64,000 bases of DNA, from assembly GCA_015066785.1 (NCBI GenBank), contig SVNT01000001.1, positions 62,001 to 126,000 on the forward strand, in the 5' to 3' direction. Both the position numbers and the translations under genes were made by a program. The stretch comes from Ruminococcus sp. GTDB lineage: Bacteria; Bacillota; Clostridia; Oscillospirales; Ruminococcaceae. This document shows, piece by piece, positions 53,369-62,582 of this stretch; positions within the stretch are counted from its first letter, which is position 1; every line of letters begins with the position of its first letter. Below the pieces are notes generated by a model. The model did not search any database. It saw only the letters and a program-made list of their open reading frames with translations, and was not told the origin of the DNA.

Positions 53369-54307
53369 ATGACAGTACAGGAAGTTTCTGCGAAAATCCG
53401 TGAAAATATCGGCTCGGTAATCATCGGAAAGAACGATGTTATCGACAAGGTTATAGTGTCGCTTTTCTGCTCGGGACATATTCTGCTTGAGGATATTCCG
53501 GGTACAGGAAAAACAACTCTTGCGAAAGCCGTCGCAAAGTCAATCGACTGCGATTTCCGCCGCATTCAGTTCACACCCGACCTTCTTCCGTCGGATGTTA
53601 CGGGAATAAACTACTTCAACCGCAAGACAGAGGAGTTTGAATTCCGAAAGGGTGCGGTGTTCACGAATATTCTTCTTGCCGATGAAATCAACCGTGCAAC
53701 TCCCCGTACACAGTCGAGCCTACTTGAATGTATGGAGGAGCGTCAGATTACCGTTGACGGAACGACATACAAGGCAGAGGAGCCTTTCCTTGTAATCGCT
53801 ACACAGAACCCCGTGGAAACGCAGGGGACATTCCCGCTGCCGGAGGCACAGCTTGACCGTTTCTTTATGCGCCTTTCTCTCGGCTACCCCGAAAAAGAGG
53901 ATGAACTTGCAGTTCTCGGAAATTTTGCAAACGCAAATCCTCTCGATGAAATCGGCGCTGTTGTTACATCGGAAGATGTCACGGAGGCTGTGAAAAAAGT
54001 CCGTGAAATAAAGGTTTCTGATGATATACGCAGTTATGTCCTCGACATTGCTGAGGCTACACGAAACGATGACAGAATACGCCTCGGCGTCAGCACCCGT
54101 GGGGCGATAGCACTTCTTCGTGCTGCACAGGGATACGCCGCAGTTTCGGGGCGTGAGTATGCTATTCCCGATGATGTGAAGGCAATGGCCGGCGCAGTTC
54201 TCTCGCACAGAATTATAATAAAAGGTGCACACCGCAAGGTGAGTGCCGATGAAATAATTTCAGACATTCTTGACCGTGTTGCAATTCCCAGGGAGGAGGC
54301 TGTATAA
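53369..54307 (+). CDS. MoxR family AAA+ ATPase
   Basis: A 312-residue MoxR ATPase with Walker A LLEDIPGTGKTTLAKAVA, Walker B FTNILLADEINRATPRTQ and sensor-1 IATQNPVETQG. MoxR proteins act as chaperones for assembling complexes; here it begins a MoxR-DUF58-TgpA-like set. It begins 14 bp after the PAP2 gene with CAGGAGGAC. Confidence 0.93.
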   Translation: MTVQEVSAKIRENIGSVIIGKNDVIDKVIVSLFCSGHILLEDIPGTGKTTLAKAVAKSIDCDFRRIQFTPDLLPSDVTGINYFNRKTEEFEFRKGAVFTNILLADEINRATPRTQSSLLECMEERQITVDGTTYKAEEPFLVIATQNPVETQGTFPLPEAQLDRFFMRLSLGYPEKEDELAVLGNFANANPLDEIGAVVTSEDVTEAVKKVREIKVSDDIRSYVLDIAEATRNDDRIRLGVSTRGAIALLRAAQGYAAVSGREYAIPDDVKAMAGAVLSHRIIIKGAHRKVSADEIISDILDRVAIPREEAV

Positions 54308-54310
54308 GCC

Positions 54311-55420
54311 TTGGAATTTCTTGCGTTTATATTGATTATTCTGGCGGCAATGGCGATTGAAACATTCGTGTATATGAGATTTTCGCTCGACAGAATAACA
54401 TACAACTGCCATTTCGAAACTGACATTGCAAGTGAAGGTGATGAGATAATACTCGTCGAGGAAATTTCAAATGCAAAGTTACTTCCTGTTCCGTGGCTGA
54501 AATCGGAAATAACAACTTCCAAATGGCTTGAGTTTGCGGAACTGCAATCGAATGTCACCGACAATGCACGCTTTGCATCCAGCTTTTTTATGCTCAAAAG
54601 CTATCACAAGATCGTCCGTCGCTGGAAGGTGAAATGCCTCAAAAGAGGTGTATTCTCGATAGAAAAAATCGTGCTTGTCGCAACAGACCTTTTCGGTACG
54701 GCGAACAATTCGATACCCGTTGAGGTTGATGCGACGATAACAGTTCTTCCGTCGCCGATTGACAGCGAGGATTTTCTGCCCGTCAGTATGCACCTTTACG
54801 GTGACAGAGTGGTCAGACGGCATATTGTTTCCGACCCGTTTTACTATAATGGGGTGAGGGAATATTCCGACGGTGAGACGGGGCGTATAAGCTGGACTGC
54901 TACTGCAAAGCAGGGCGACATTATGCTTTTCAACAACGAATTTACATCGGGGCAGAGCATTGCCATTGCCCTGAACATACAATCCCGTGAAACCGACAGA
55001 GGAACGGTACTGAACGAAAGAATTGTCGAAAACTGCATAAAGACGGCGGCAACGATTTTCTGCAACGGTGCGGAAAATTGCGTGCCTATGAAGTTTATGA
55101 CGAATTCCGTCACATATGACAGCGAATCCGACGGAAACGAGGGTGCAGGCGAGGAATTCTGTCAGCAGGTGCTTGAAACGCTTGCAAGGCTTGAGCTTTC
55201 CGAAAAATGCAGTTTTGATTCCTATATAAATGACGAGCTTTCAAAGGTTGCGTCAACCGATATCTATATCGTTACATCATATGTGACTCCCGCTATGACG
55301 GAGTTTGCAGAAAGTCGTGACGGCGTGCGGATTTTCACGCTTGGCGGCTCGGGCGATGATACCGACGATGTGATTTATATGGGCAGATTTTTCAGCGGGA
55401 GGGATAAGAATGACAGGTAA
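54311..55420 (+). CDS. DUF58 (vWA-like) membrane protein
   Basis: A 369-residue protein with an N-terminal membrane hairpin or single helix (LEFLAFILIILAAMAIETFV) and the DUF58 core (DPFYYNGVREYSDGETGRIS). DUF58 is usually paired with MoxR and a transglutaminase membrane protein. TTG start with GGGAGGAGGC inside the end of moxR; the stop overlaps the next gene by 11 bp. Confidence 0.85.
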   Translation: MEFLAFILIILAAMAIETFVYMRFSLDRITYNCHFETDIASEGDEIILVEEISNAKLLPVPWLKSEITTSKWLEFAELQSNVTDNARFASSFFMLKSYHKIVRRWKVKCLKRGVFSIEKIVLVATDLFGTANNSIPVEVDATITVLPSPIDSEDFLPVSMHLYGDRVVRRHIVSDPFYYNGVREYSDGETGRISWTATAKQGDIMLFNNEFTSGQSIAIALNIQSRETDRGTVLNERIVENCIKTAATIFCNGAENCVPMKFMTNSVTYDSESDGNEGAGEEFCQQVLETLARLELSEKCSFDSYINDELSKVASTDIYIVTSYVTPAMTEFAESRDGVRIFTLGGSGDDTDDVIYMGRFFSGRDKNDR

Positions 55421-56735
55421 ATTTTCTTCCGTTATGCGTGCGCTTGCGTGTACGGCGTTGTTCCTTGCGTTTTCTCCCGTGCTTATCGTAAAATGCGGCG
55501 TTATGGGGCAGAGCGAATTTATCCTTGCACTTGAAATTTTTCTCGTTGTCCTTACGGGGCTTGCGGGAATGTTGTTCAGCTTTTGCTTTTACGGATTTTC
55601 AGCTCTCCGACCCGTGTTATTCAAGATTATCTGCATACTTTCGGTAGTATTACCGCTTTTTATATTCGCAGGGATACTTTATCTTATCCGTGATTTTTCG
55701 TTGGCGACGCTTATTCCCGTCGGAATTGTCGGTGCCGCTGTATATTACATCGGTGCGGGAATGTACTTCCGTGATTACGGAAAAATTCTCGGGGCGGTGT
55801 TTATTCCGATATGTATATGCTCTTCGGTGCTTGCGGGTGCGGTACTGTTCCTGACGGATGCAACTCTCGACGGAACGCCTATGCTTATAGTGCTTATAAT
55901 GATTTTTGCGCTTAACAGTATCGTGAACAATCAGGCGAACATTGACGCACTTATGAACAGACGGCACTACGATATGAAAAGTCTTCCGAAGAATATACGC
56001 CTTTTCAATCTCGGACTATTGGCGGTGCTTTTTGCGTTCGTACTGGTGCTGTTACTTCTTCGTGACTATATCGTTGCACTTCTGAAGTTGATTTTTTCTT
56101 CACTTATGCGTGTGATAAATTCGGTTATGAATTTTCTTGCCTTATTATATGAGAATGTATTTTCAGGCGGCGAGGATGTTATCGCAGAGGAAGAAGGTAT
56201 CATTGCGGGAGATGAAAGCGCACTGAACGAAACAACGGCGAATATTCTTCTTGCGATAATGATTGTTGTGCTGGCGGTTATTATTTTCCGCAAGCGGCGG
56301 GAAATCTTCACGGCAATAAAATCGGGAATACTTTATCTTATACGGATTATTTCGGACTTTTTTGCCAGGTCGTCATCGCATGCGGAGGCAGTATCGCAGT
56401 ATTATGTCGATACTGAGGAATACATTGAAATCGCAAAGCCGTATTCTGAGAAAAAGCACAGAAAAATGCTGAAAAAAGAATACCGTAATTATATGAAAAT
56501 GAAAAACAGCGACGAAAAATACCGCAAGGGATACGCCCTGGCACTTGCCTTTGTCGGAAAAAATGCGTCGCCTGCCGATACTCCCAACGAAATATGTCAG
56601 CGACTTTCGGGGGAGTATGCGGATGTTGTTCCTGTGACCGAAAACTACAACGCTCTCCGATACGGCGGAGAGGGGTATGGCGGAGATTTTTCCGAGATGG
56701 ACGCTTTTCTGTCGCAGCTTATAAGAAAAAGATAA
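55410..56735 (+). CDS. TgpA-like polytopic protein lacking the transglutaminase domain
   Basis: A 441-residue protein: about seven or eight membrane helices (to ~255), a short acidic external loop (about 256-290, with GGEDVIAEEEGIIAGDES), one more helix (ILLAIMIVVLAVIIF) and a ~120-residue cytoplasmic DUF4129-like tail. In the usual third gene of this operon (TgpA type), the loop is a large extracellular transglutaminase domain; here no Cys-His-Asp domain is present. The ATG follows GGGAGGG. A separate secreted cysteine peptidase is encoded next. Confidence 0.7.
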   Translation: MTGKFSSVMRALACTALFLAFSPVLIVKCGVMGQSEFILALEIFLVVLTGLAGMLFSFCFYGFSALRPVLFKIICILSVVLPLFIFAGILYLIRDFSLATLIPVGIVGAAVYYIGAGMYFRDYGKILGAVFIPICICSSVLAGAVLFLTDATLDGTPMLIVLIMIFALNSIVNNQANIDALMNRRHYDMKSLPKNIRLFNLGLLAVLFAFVLVLLLLRDYIVALLKLIFSSLMRVINSVMNFLALLYENVFSGGEDVIAEEEGIIAGDESALNETTANILLAIMIVVLAVIIFRKRREIFTAIKSGILYLIRIISDFFARSSSHAEAVSQYYVDTEEYIEIAKPYSEKKHRKMLKKEYRNYMKMKNSDEKYRKGYALALAFVGKNASPADTPNEICQRLSGEYADVVPVTENYNALRYGGEGYGGDFSEMDAFLSQLIRKR

Positions 56736-56750
56736 CGGAGAGGAGGGCTC

Positions 56751-57584
56751 GTGGTGAAAAATGCATTTCTTCTTACCGTGCTGGGATTTACGCTCATCGT
56801 GAGCCTTGTTTCCTTTCATCTGGCATGGGAAAGCTATTCCGAAGAAAGAGAAGCAGAGCTTCGGATAAAAGAAATCAGTGGTGAAATAAGACCCAGGGAA
56901 TTTGTTTTTCTCAAGGAAAACGATATTCTCGAAATAAGCAAGGGGTACGATTCGCCGTCGGGATTTTTCGGTACCACGAAAATAAATGTTCCCGTGGTAA
57001 ATCAATATCCTGAATTGCCCGTAGGCTGCGAAATTGCGGCGGCTACGGCGTATATGAATTACATAGGCGTCGATGTCGACAAAATGGAATTCAGGGAGTA
57101 TATTTCGGACAGCTACAAGTTCACCTACAAGGACGGAGTGCGTAAAGGCCCTGACCCGTACAGAGTCTTTGTCGGTAATCCCGAGAAAAACGGCTTCGGG
57201 TGCTATGATATGGTTATCGTCCGTGCAATGAACAAGTATTTCGAAGAAAACGGTTACACATACACCGCAATGAAGGTCGAAGACGCTACCCAGACAGACC
57301 TTGAAGGAATGCTTGACGCAGGCGTTCCGATTGTTGTGTGGGCGTCTCTGGATATGCGTCCGTTTGAGTATCCCGACAGCAACAAATGGGTACTTGAAAC
57401 CACGGGTGAGGAATTCTGCTGGCCAAAAAATTCGCACGCACTTGTTCTTTGCGGATACGATGACAAGGACTATTATTTTTCCGACAGTAACGACAAGGAC
57501 GAAATAGTGAAGTACAAGAAGTCGGATTTTCTCGACAGGTGGGAAGAATTCGGCTCGCAGGGAGTGATAATCCTGCTTTCTTAA
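56751..57584 (+). CDS. Exported C39-like cysteine peptidase
   Basis: A 277-residue protein with one N-terminal membrane or signal segment (residues ~4-24) and a papain-fold C39-like domain: VPVVNQYPELPVGCEIAAAT (catalytic Cys, oxyanion Gln) and NSHALVLCGYDDKDYYFSDS (His and Asp/Asn). The Peptidase_C39_2 family is exported and cleaves unknown wall or surface proteins. GTG start (56751 or 56754) with AGAGGAGGGCTC upstream, 15 bp after the TgpA-like gene, so part of that operon. Confidence 0.85.
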   Translation: MVKNAFLLTVLGFTLIVSLVSFHLAWESYSEEREAELRIKEISGEIRPREFVFLKENDILEISKGYDSPSGFFGTTKINVPVVNQYPELPVGCEIAAATAYMNYIGVDVDKMEFREYISDSYKFTYKDGVRKGPDPYRVFVGNPEKNGFGCYDMVIVRAMNKYFEENGYTYTAMKVEDATQTDLEGMLDAGVPIVVWASLDMRPFEYPDSNKWVLETTGEEFCWPKNSHALVLCGYDDKDYYFSDSNDKDEIVKYKKSDFLDRWEEFGSQGVIILLS

Positions 57585-57623
57585 AAAATATCGAAAATGC
57601 ACAAAAAATATCGCAAAAAACTA

Positions 57624-57652
57624 TTGACAAAGACGATACGTTATGATAAAAT
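57624..57652 (+). promoter_or_regulatory. Promoter of rplU-rpmA
   Basis: TTGACA, 17-bp spacer, TAAAAT, about 90 bp before rplU. Confidence 0.85.
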
Positions 57653-57658
57653 AATTAA

Positions 57659-57725
57659 GCCGCATATTATCGGTTCAAGTTATACATATATTTGTATACA
57701 CCGCTGATAGCGAGTTTTAAAGAAA
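57659..57725 (+). promoter_or_regulatory. L21 leader RNA
   Basis: A stem-loop leader: CGCATATTATCGG pairs with CCGCTGATAGCG, enclosing a second hairpin TATACA/TGTATA. This matches the known ribosomal L21 leader of Firmicutes, presumably bound by L21 for feedback control. Confidence 0.75.
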
Positions 57726-57740
57726 AGGCAGGTGCCGGAT

Positions 57741-58052
57741 ATGTACGCAGTTATCGAAACAGGCGGAAAGCAGTATCAGGTTAGCACAGGTGATGTTCTC
57801 TTCATCGAAAAGCTTGATGTTGAAGCTGAAGCTGATGTAACATTCGACAAGGTTGTTCTTGTAAACAACGACAGCGCAGTAACAGTTGGTAAGCCCTACG
57901 TAAGTGGCGCAACAGTAAACGCAAAGGTTCTCAAGAACGGCAAGGCTAAGAAGATTACTGTTATGACTTACAAGCCTAAGAAGGGCGAAAAGAAGAAGCA
58001 GGGTCACAGACAGCCTTATACACAGGTTCGTATTGAAGCAATCAACGCATAG
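57741..58052 (+). CDS. rplU: 50S ribosomal protein L21
   Basis: A 103-residue L21, beginning [20 protein letters not shown] and ending with [20 protein letters not shown], the rRNA-binding tail. The ATG at 57741 follows AAAAGGCAGGTG; a GTG three codons upstream is less likely. The gene for Prp protease (ysxB), normally between L21 and L27 in Firmicutes, is absent: only a 68-bp gap separates it from rpmA. Confidence 0.97.
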   Translation: MYAVIETGGKQYQVSTGDVLFIEKLDVEAEADVTFDKVVLVNNDSAVTVGKPYVSGATVNAKVLKNGKAKKITVMTYKPKKGEKKKQGHRQPYTQVRIEAINA

Positions 58053-58120
58053 TAACTAAAACACTAAGTACGGTGAAATACCGTTACTGTACCGAAAATA
58101 CACAATTTGGAGGTGTAATT

Positions 58121-58375
58121 ATGGCTCATAAGAAGGGTATGGGTTCCACGAAAAATGGTCGTGATTCCGAATCCAAGCGTCTTGGCGTGAAGAGAGCAGA
58201 CGGACAGTATGTTCTCGCAGGTAACATCCTCGTTCGCCAGAGAGGCACACATATTCATCCGGGCGAGAACGTAGGTATCGGCTCTGATGACACACTTTTC
58301 GCAATGGTTAACGGAAAGGTTAAGTTTGAGCGTAAAGGCAAGGATAAGAAGCAGGTAAGCGTATACGCTGACTAA
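58121..58375 (+). CDS. rpmA: 50S ribosomal protein L27
   Basis: An 84-residue L27, beginning [20 protein letters not shown]. It starts directly at the mature N-terminus; the cleavable extension with a Phe-Phe-Ala site seen in most Firmicutes is missing, in line with the absence of the Prp protease gene. TTGGAGGTG precedes the ATG. Followed by a terminator. Confidence 0.97.
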   Translation: MAHKKGMGSTKNGRDSESKRLGVKRADGQYVLAGNILVRQRGTHIHPGENVGIGSDDTLFAMVNGKVKFERKGKDKKQVSVYAD

Positions 58376-58388
58376 TTCCGAAAGTCCG

Positions 58389-58415
58389 AGGGGTAGAATT
58401 TTCTACCCCTTTTTT
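58389..58415 (+). terminator. Intrinsic terminator after rpmA
   Basis: AGGGGTAGAA pairs with TTCTACCCCT around AT, then six T. Confidence 0.92.
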
Positions 58416-58416
58416 G

Positions 58417-58445
58417 TTGCAAAAATCAAAAAAATATGGTATACT
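58417..58445 (+). promoter_or_regulatory. Promoter of obg
   Basis: TTGCAA, 17-bp spacer, TATACT, directly after the rpmA terminator. Confidence 0.8.
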
Positions 58446-58483
58446 GTATAATAGATAACTATGGCAATAAGGGGGCGTAAAAA

Positions 58484-59761
58484 TTGTTTGCAGATAAGGC
58501 TAAAATCACAATAAAAGCGGGCAACGGCGGAAACGGCGCCGTATCATTCCACCGTGAAAAATATGTCGCAGCGGGAGGGCCTGACGGCGGTGACGGCGGC
58601 AAGGGTGCGGATATAATTTTTGTGCCCGACGACAATATGTCCACGCTTATTGACTTCAGATACAAGAAAAAATATATAGCACCAAACGGCGGTGACGGTT
58701 CTTCAAAGAACTGTACGGGCAGAAGTGCAGAGCCGCTTATTATAAGAGTTCCGAGAGGGACGCTTATCCGTGACGCAAATTCGGGAAGGCTTATGGCGGA
58801 TATTTCAACCGATGAGCCGAAGATTATCGCAAAAGGCGGAAAAGGCGGAAAGGGTAATGCACGTTTCGCTACCCCCACAAGACAGATTCCGAGGTTTGCA
58901 AAGCCGGGTTTTCCGGGGGAAAGCTTTGAAGTTCAGCTTGAACTCAAGCTCCTTGCCGATGTCGGACTTGTAGGATTTCCGAATGTCGGAAAATCCACGC
59001 TTATTTCAGTTGTAAGTGCGGCAAAGCCGAAGATTGCGAATTATCATTTTACAACGCTTACTCCGGTTCTCGGGGTGGTGAAGATTGCAGAGGGTAAATC
59101 CTTCGTAATGGCGGATATTCCGGGGCTTATCGAGGGTGCGTCGGAAGGTGTCGGTCTCGGGCATGAATTTCTTCGTCATGTTGAACGCTGTCGTCTTATA
59201 GTTCACGTTGTCGATGTTTCCGGCATTGAGGGAAGAAATCCCGAGGAGGATTTTGAAACCATAAACCGTGAGCTTCACAACTTCAGTGAAGAACTTGCAG
59301 AAAGACCGCAGATAGTTGCGGCCAACAAGTGTGATATGGCAACTCCCGAACAGATTGAGGCGTTCAAGGCGTTCATATCTGAAAAGGGACTTCCGTTCTT
59401 TGAAATATCAGCGGCGACGACACAGGGCACAAAGGAACTTATAAATACTGTTTATGAGCGTCTTGCCGAGCTTCCGCCGATTAAGGAATACGAGCCTGAG
59501 CCTATCAGTCAGCAGGAACTTGACGAGGCTATCGGCGCAGACAGAAAATTTGAGGTTGAGTTTGAAGACGGCGTTTACTATGTTGAGGCGCCGTGGCTTG
59601 AATACATCATGCGAAATCTCAATATGGACGACTATGAGTCGTTACAGTATTTTCAGCTTACACTCCGCAGCAGCGGAATTATTGACAAACTTGAAGAAAT
59701 GGGAATACAGGACGACGATACCGTTGACATCTTCGGTTTCCGTTTCGACTATCTGAGGTAG
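58484..59761 (+). CDS. obg: GTPase Obg (CgtA)
   Basis: A 425-residue ribosome-assembly GTPase: glycine-rich OBG domain (FADKAKITIKAGNGGNGAVS), G domain with G1 GFPNVGKSTL, G3 DIPGLIEGA and G4 NKCD, and a C-terminal OCT domain found in Gram-positive Obg. TTG start with GGGGGCG upstream. First of obg-mrnC-yebC. Confidence 0.96.
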   Translation: MFADKAKITIKAGNGGNGAVSFHREKYVAAGGPDGGDGGKGADIIFVPDDNMSTLIDFRYKKKYIAPNGGDGSSKNCTGRSAEPLIIRVPRGTLIRDANSGRLMADISTDEPKIIAKGGKGGKGNARFATPTRQIPRFAKPGFPGESFEVQLELKLLADVGLVGFPNVGKSTLISVVSAAKPKIANYHFTTLTPVLGVVKIAEGKSFVMADIPGLIEGASEGVGLGHEFLRHVERCRLIVHVVDVSGIEGRNPEEDFETINRELHNFSEELAERPQIVAANKCDMATPEQIEAFKAFISEKGLPFFEISAATTQGTKELINTVYERLAELPPIKEYEPEPISQQELDEAIGADRKFEVEFEDGVYYVEAPWLEYIMRNLNMDDYESLQYFQLTLRSSGIIDKLEEMGIQDDDTVDIFGFRFDYLR

Positions 59762-59764
59762 TAT

Positions 59765-60151
59765 ATGGAGAAAAAGGACGCATTACAATACAGCCCCCTG
59801 ACGCTTGCTTTTCTGGGTGACAGCGTGTACGAACAGCTTGTCCGTGAAAGGCTTGTACTTACGGCAAATATGCCCGTCGGAAAACTGCACAGGCTTGCAG
59901 TTGAAAGGGTACGGGCAAACTATCAGGCACGGGCGTATGAGGAGATACTTCCGATTCTCGATGAAACCGAGGAGAGCATACTCAAAAGAGGGAGAAATGC
60001 AACGGGCAACACCGTTCCGAAAAGCTCAAACCCTGTTGAATACAGGAAGGCAACTGCGATAGAATGCCTTTTCGGATTTCTTCATCTTACGGAAAACAAG
60101 TCAAGGATAGATGAACTTTTTGAAATCATCTGGAATATAGAAAGCATTTAA
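59765..60151 (+). CDS. mrnC: Mini-ribonuclease 3
   Basis: A 128-residue RNase III catalytic domain without a dsRNA-binding domain, which trims 23S rRNA precursors. Motifs LAFLGDSVYEQLVRERL, KLHRLAVERVRANYQA and KATAIECLFGFLHL. It starts three bases after obg. Confidence 0.93.
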   Translation: MEKKDALQYSPLTLAFLGDSVYEQLVRERLVLTANMPVGKLHRLAVERVRANYQARAYEEILPILDETEESILKRGRNATGNTVPKSSNPVEYRKATAIECLFGFLHLTENKSRIDELFEIIWNIESI

Positions 60152-60164
60152 AGGAGAGAGCAAA

Positions 60165-60902
60165 ATGTCAGGACATTCAAAATGGAGTACAATCAAAAGA
60201 AAGAAGGAAGCTACCGACGGCGCAAGAGCTAAGGTGTTCACAAAAATCGGCCGTGAAATTATGGTGGCAGTAAAGGAAGGCGGCCCCGACCCGTCATCGA
60301 ACAGCAAGCTCCGTGACCTTATCGCAAAGGCAAAGTCAAACAACGTGCCCAACGATAACATCGACCGTGTAATCAAGAAGGCGGCGGGAGAATCCGACAA
60401 GACAAACTACGAAGAAAACGTATACGAAGGTTACGGCCCCAGCGGTGTTGCTGTAATTGTTGAATGCCTTACAGACAACAAGAACAGAACAGCGGCAGAT
60501 GTCCGTCATTATTTCGACAAGTTCGGCGGTAATATGGGAACATCGGGCTGTGTATCGTTCATGTTTACTTCCAAGGGCGTAATTGTTGTGGAAAACACAG
60601 GCCTTGATGAAGAAAAGGTAATGGAAGATGTATTCGACCTCGGAGCAACAGACTTCAATATCGAAGGTGACAGCGTGGAAATCACAACAGAGCCTGCCGA
60701 TATGGGAACTGTCCGTGACGGTCTTACAGAAAAGGGATACAAAATTCTTCAGGCTGAAGTTGAGAAGGTGCCTTCGACATACACAACACTTACAGACGAG
60801 GACGCAATCAGGAAGATGGGACTTCTTCTTGAGCACCTCGAAGATAACGATGACGTACAGAATGTATGGCACAACTGGGATATGCCCGAAGAAGCTGAAT
60901 AA
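60165..60902 (+). CDS. yebC: YebC/PmpR family protein
   Basis: A 245-residue YebC protein, beginning SGHSKWSTIKRKKEATDGAR. Members were long called transcription regulators; recent work ties several to translation of proline-rich stretches. AAGGAGAG lies upstream; 13 bp after mrnC, with a strong terminator after. Confidence 0.95.
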   Translation: MSGHSKWSTIKRKKEATDGARAKVFTKIGREIMVAVKEGGPDPSSNSKLRDLIAKAKSNNVPNDNIDRVIKKAAGESDKTNYEENVYEGYGPSGVAVIVECLTDNKNRTAADVRHYFDKFGGNMGTSGCVSFMFTSKGVIVVENTGLDEEKVMEDVFDLGATDFNIEGDSVEITTEPADMGTVRDGLTEKGYKILQAEVEKVPSTYTTLTDEDAIRKMGLLLEHLEDNDDVQNVWHNWDMPEEAE

Positions 60903-60914
60903 CAAAAAACTTAT

Positions 60915-60948
60915 GCCGATGAGCGTTATGCTCATCGGCTTTTTTTAT
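60915..60948 (+). terminator. Intrinsic terminator after yebC
   Basis: A perfect stem GCCGATGAGC / GCTCATCGGC with a 5-nt loop, then a run of T. Confidence 0.95.
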
Positions 60949-60974
60949 TGCTTGTCAATTTATAGTCATACAAC
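60946..60974 (+). promoter_or_regulatory. Possible sigma-E promoter for sipL
   Basis: CATACAAC (60967-60974) matches a sporulation sigma-E -10 (CATACAnT) in all but the last base; 14 bp upstream is TATTGCT, only a weak -35. The position suits a mother-cell coat gene. Confidence 0.35.
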
Positions 60975-61028
60975 CCCTCCGAAGTGAATAACTATGTAAA
61001 AAAGCCTTTGGCTGAACGGAGGAACGAT

Positions 61029-62564
61029 ATGGATTTTAAAATCAACAGGGAAAGCCTTTCCCTCAACGACATTGTCTATGACGGTATTCAGGAACAGTCC
61101 GTCGAACTTGATTATGTGATGCCCGATTACTATCCCGATATTTTCAAGCTGGTGAAGTGCATGCTCTGTCCGTCGGTGGTATCGCACAGCGTTTCTGGCG
61201 ACAAGCTGACATACGAACTGCTTGTGAAAATCAAGATTATGTACTGTGCGGAGGAAAGCAATTCCATCAACTGCGTTGACCAGCGTATGACATTCACGAA
61301 AACGGTGGATTTCGGAGCGCCGTGCGAAAACGCCGACATTACATTCAACACAGCGGTGGATTATGTCAACTGCAGGGCGGTAAATCAGCGCAGACTTGAT
61401 GTGCGTGGAGCAGTCTCGATAAAAATCCGTGCAAACTGCGAAAAGAAGGAAGAAGTCATCTGCGACGCATTCGGCGGAAATATCCAGCTCAGGAAAGAGA
61501 ATGTTTCCGCTGTCGGAACAAGACTCTGCCGTGAGCGTACCTTCGATGTTGACGAAGATGTGGACATAAGCTACTCAAAGCCTGCGATAAATTCAATTAT
61601 CCGTGCAGATGCGGTGAATACGGCTATCGACCGAAAGATTATCGCAAACAAGCTGATTACAAAGGGCGAGGCAAAGGTGAATTTCCTCTATCTCGGCGGA
61701 GAGGATAACACTCCCGAAAGTATGGAGTTTACCCTCCCGTACAGTCAGGTCATTGACATTGACGGGCTTGACGAAAGCTACGACTGCGATGTTTCTGCGA
61801 AGATTGTCTGTTGCGAGGTGACTCCGCACGAAAATGACGACGGCGAGATGAGAACGGTAAGCTGTAAACTCGTTGTAAGCGTGAAGTGCAGGGCGTTTTG
61901 TGTGAAGAATATCCAGCTTGTAACGGACGCATATTCGACAACGAACGATTGTATCTGCAACATCAAGGAAACAACGCTTGAAACTGCGGTTACAAGGCTT
62001 TGCGACACAAGTCTTGTGACGCTGGAGGCTTTATGCGAGAATGACGAAATCGACAAGGTTTTTGATGTCTGGGCGAATGTGAAGAAGTGCAGTATCGTCA
62101 AGGACGAGGAAAGCAAAAATGTAAAAGCTGTGGGAACGCTTATCGCTTATGTTGCGGTCTGCACCGACGACGGAAAGCCTGCAATCATCGAGGCGGAAAA
62201 GAATTTCGAAATGGCATTTGACGCAGGAGATTCCGTGAGCGTAAGGGACTGTTGCGCCGAAATCGTATCGGTGTCGTATTCTATTTCGAACACAAACAGC
62301 GTTGAAATAAAGGCTGAGGTAAAGGCGTGCGTTTATGCCTCAAAGGTGTGCAGAAAGCATACCGTTACCGACATTAATCTCGATACGGAAACCGTCAAAA
62401 AAAGCGAGGGTTACGCTCTGAAGATGTATTTTGCCGAGGAAGGCGAGGAACTCTGGGATATTGCCAAGCGGTACTCCACTTCGGTTGAGGCGATTATTGA
62501 GGAAAACGAACTCGATACGGAAAATGACGGGGCTAGAATGCTCCTCATTCCGATAGTATCATAA
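61029..62564 (+). CDS. sipL: SPOCS/LysM protein, SipL-like (DUF3794)
   Basis: A 511-residue protein with repeated DUF3794/SPOCS domains and a C-terminal LysM (EEGEELWDIAKRYSTSVEAI). This is the architecture of SipL, the clostridial partner that SpoIVA needs to form the basement layer of the spore coat; the LysM binds SpoIVA. The neighbouring spoIVA strongly supports the name. The ATG at 61029 follows AACGGAGGAACG. Confidence 0.88.
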   Translation: MDFKINRESLSLNDIVYDGIQEQSVELDYVMPDYYPDIFKLVKCMLCPSVVSHSVSGDKLTYELLVKIKIMYCAEESNSINCVDQRMTFTKTVDFGAPCENADITFNTAVDYVNCRAVNQRRLDVRGAVSIKIRANCEKKEEVICDAFGGNIQLRKENVSAVGTRLCRERTFDVDEDVDISYSKPAINSIIRADAVNTAIDRKIIANKLITKGEAKVNFLYLGGEDNTPESMEFTLPYSQVIDIDGLDESYDCDVSAKIVCCEVTPHENDDGEMRTVSCKLVVSVKCRAFCVKNIQLVTDAYSTTNDCICNIKETTLETAVTRLCDTSLVTLEALCENDEIDKVFDVWANVKKCSIVKDEESKNVKAVGTLIAYVAVCTDDGKPAIIEAEKNFEMAFDAGDSVSVRDCCAEIVSVSYSISNTNSVEIKAEVKACVYASKVCRKHTVTDINLDTETVKKSEGYALKMYFAEEGEELWDIAKRYSTSVEAIIEENELDTENDGARMLLIPIVS

Positions 62565-62582
62565 ATACGGAGGTACAAACTG

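Noticed and set aside
56373-57602. A 409-codon open frame on the minus strand
   Set aside because: It lies antisense to the TgpA-like and C39 genes, has no ribosome site or recognisable domain, and its product is Phe/Val/His-rich as expected of a mirror frame.
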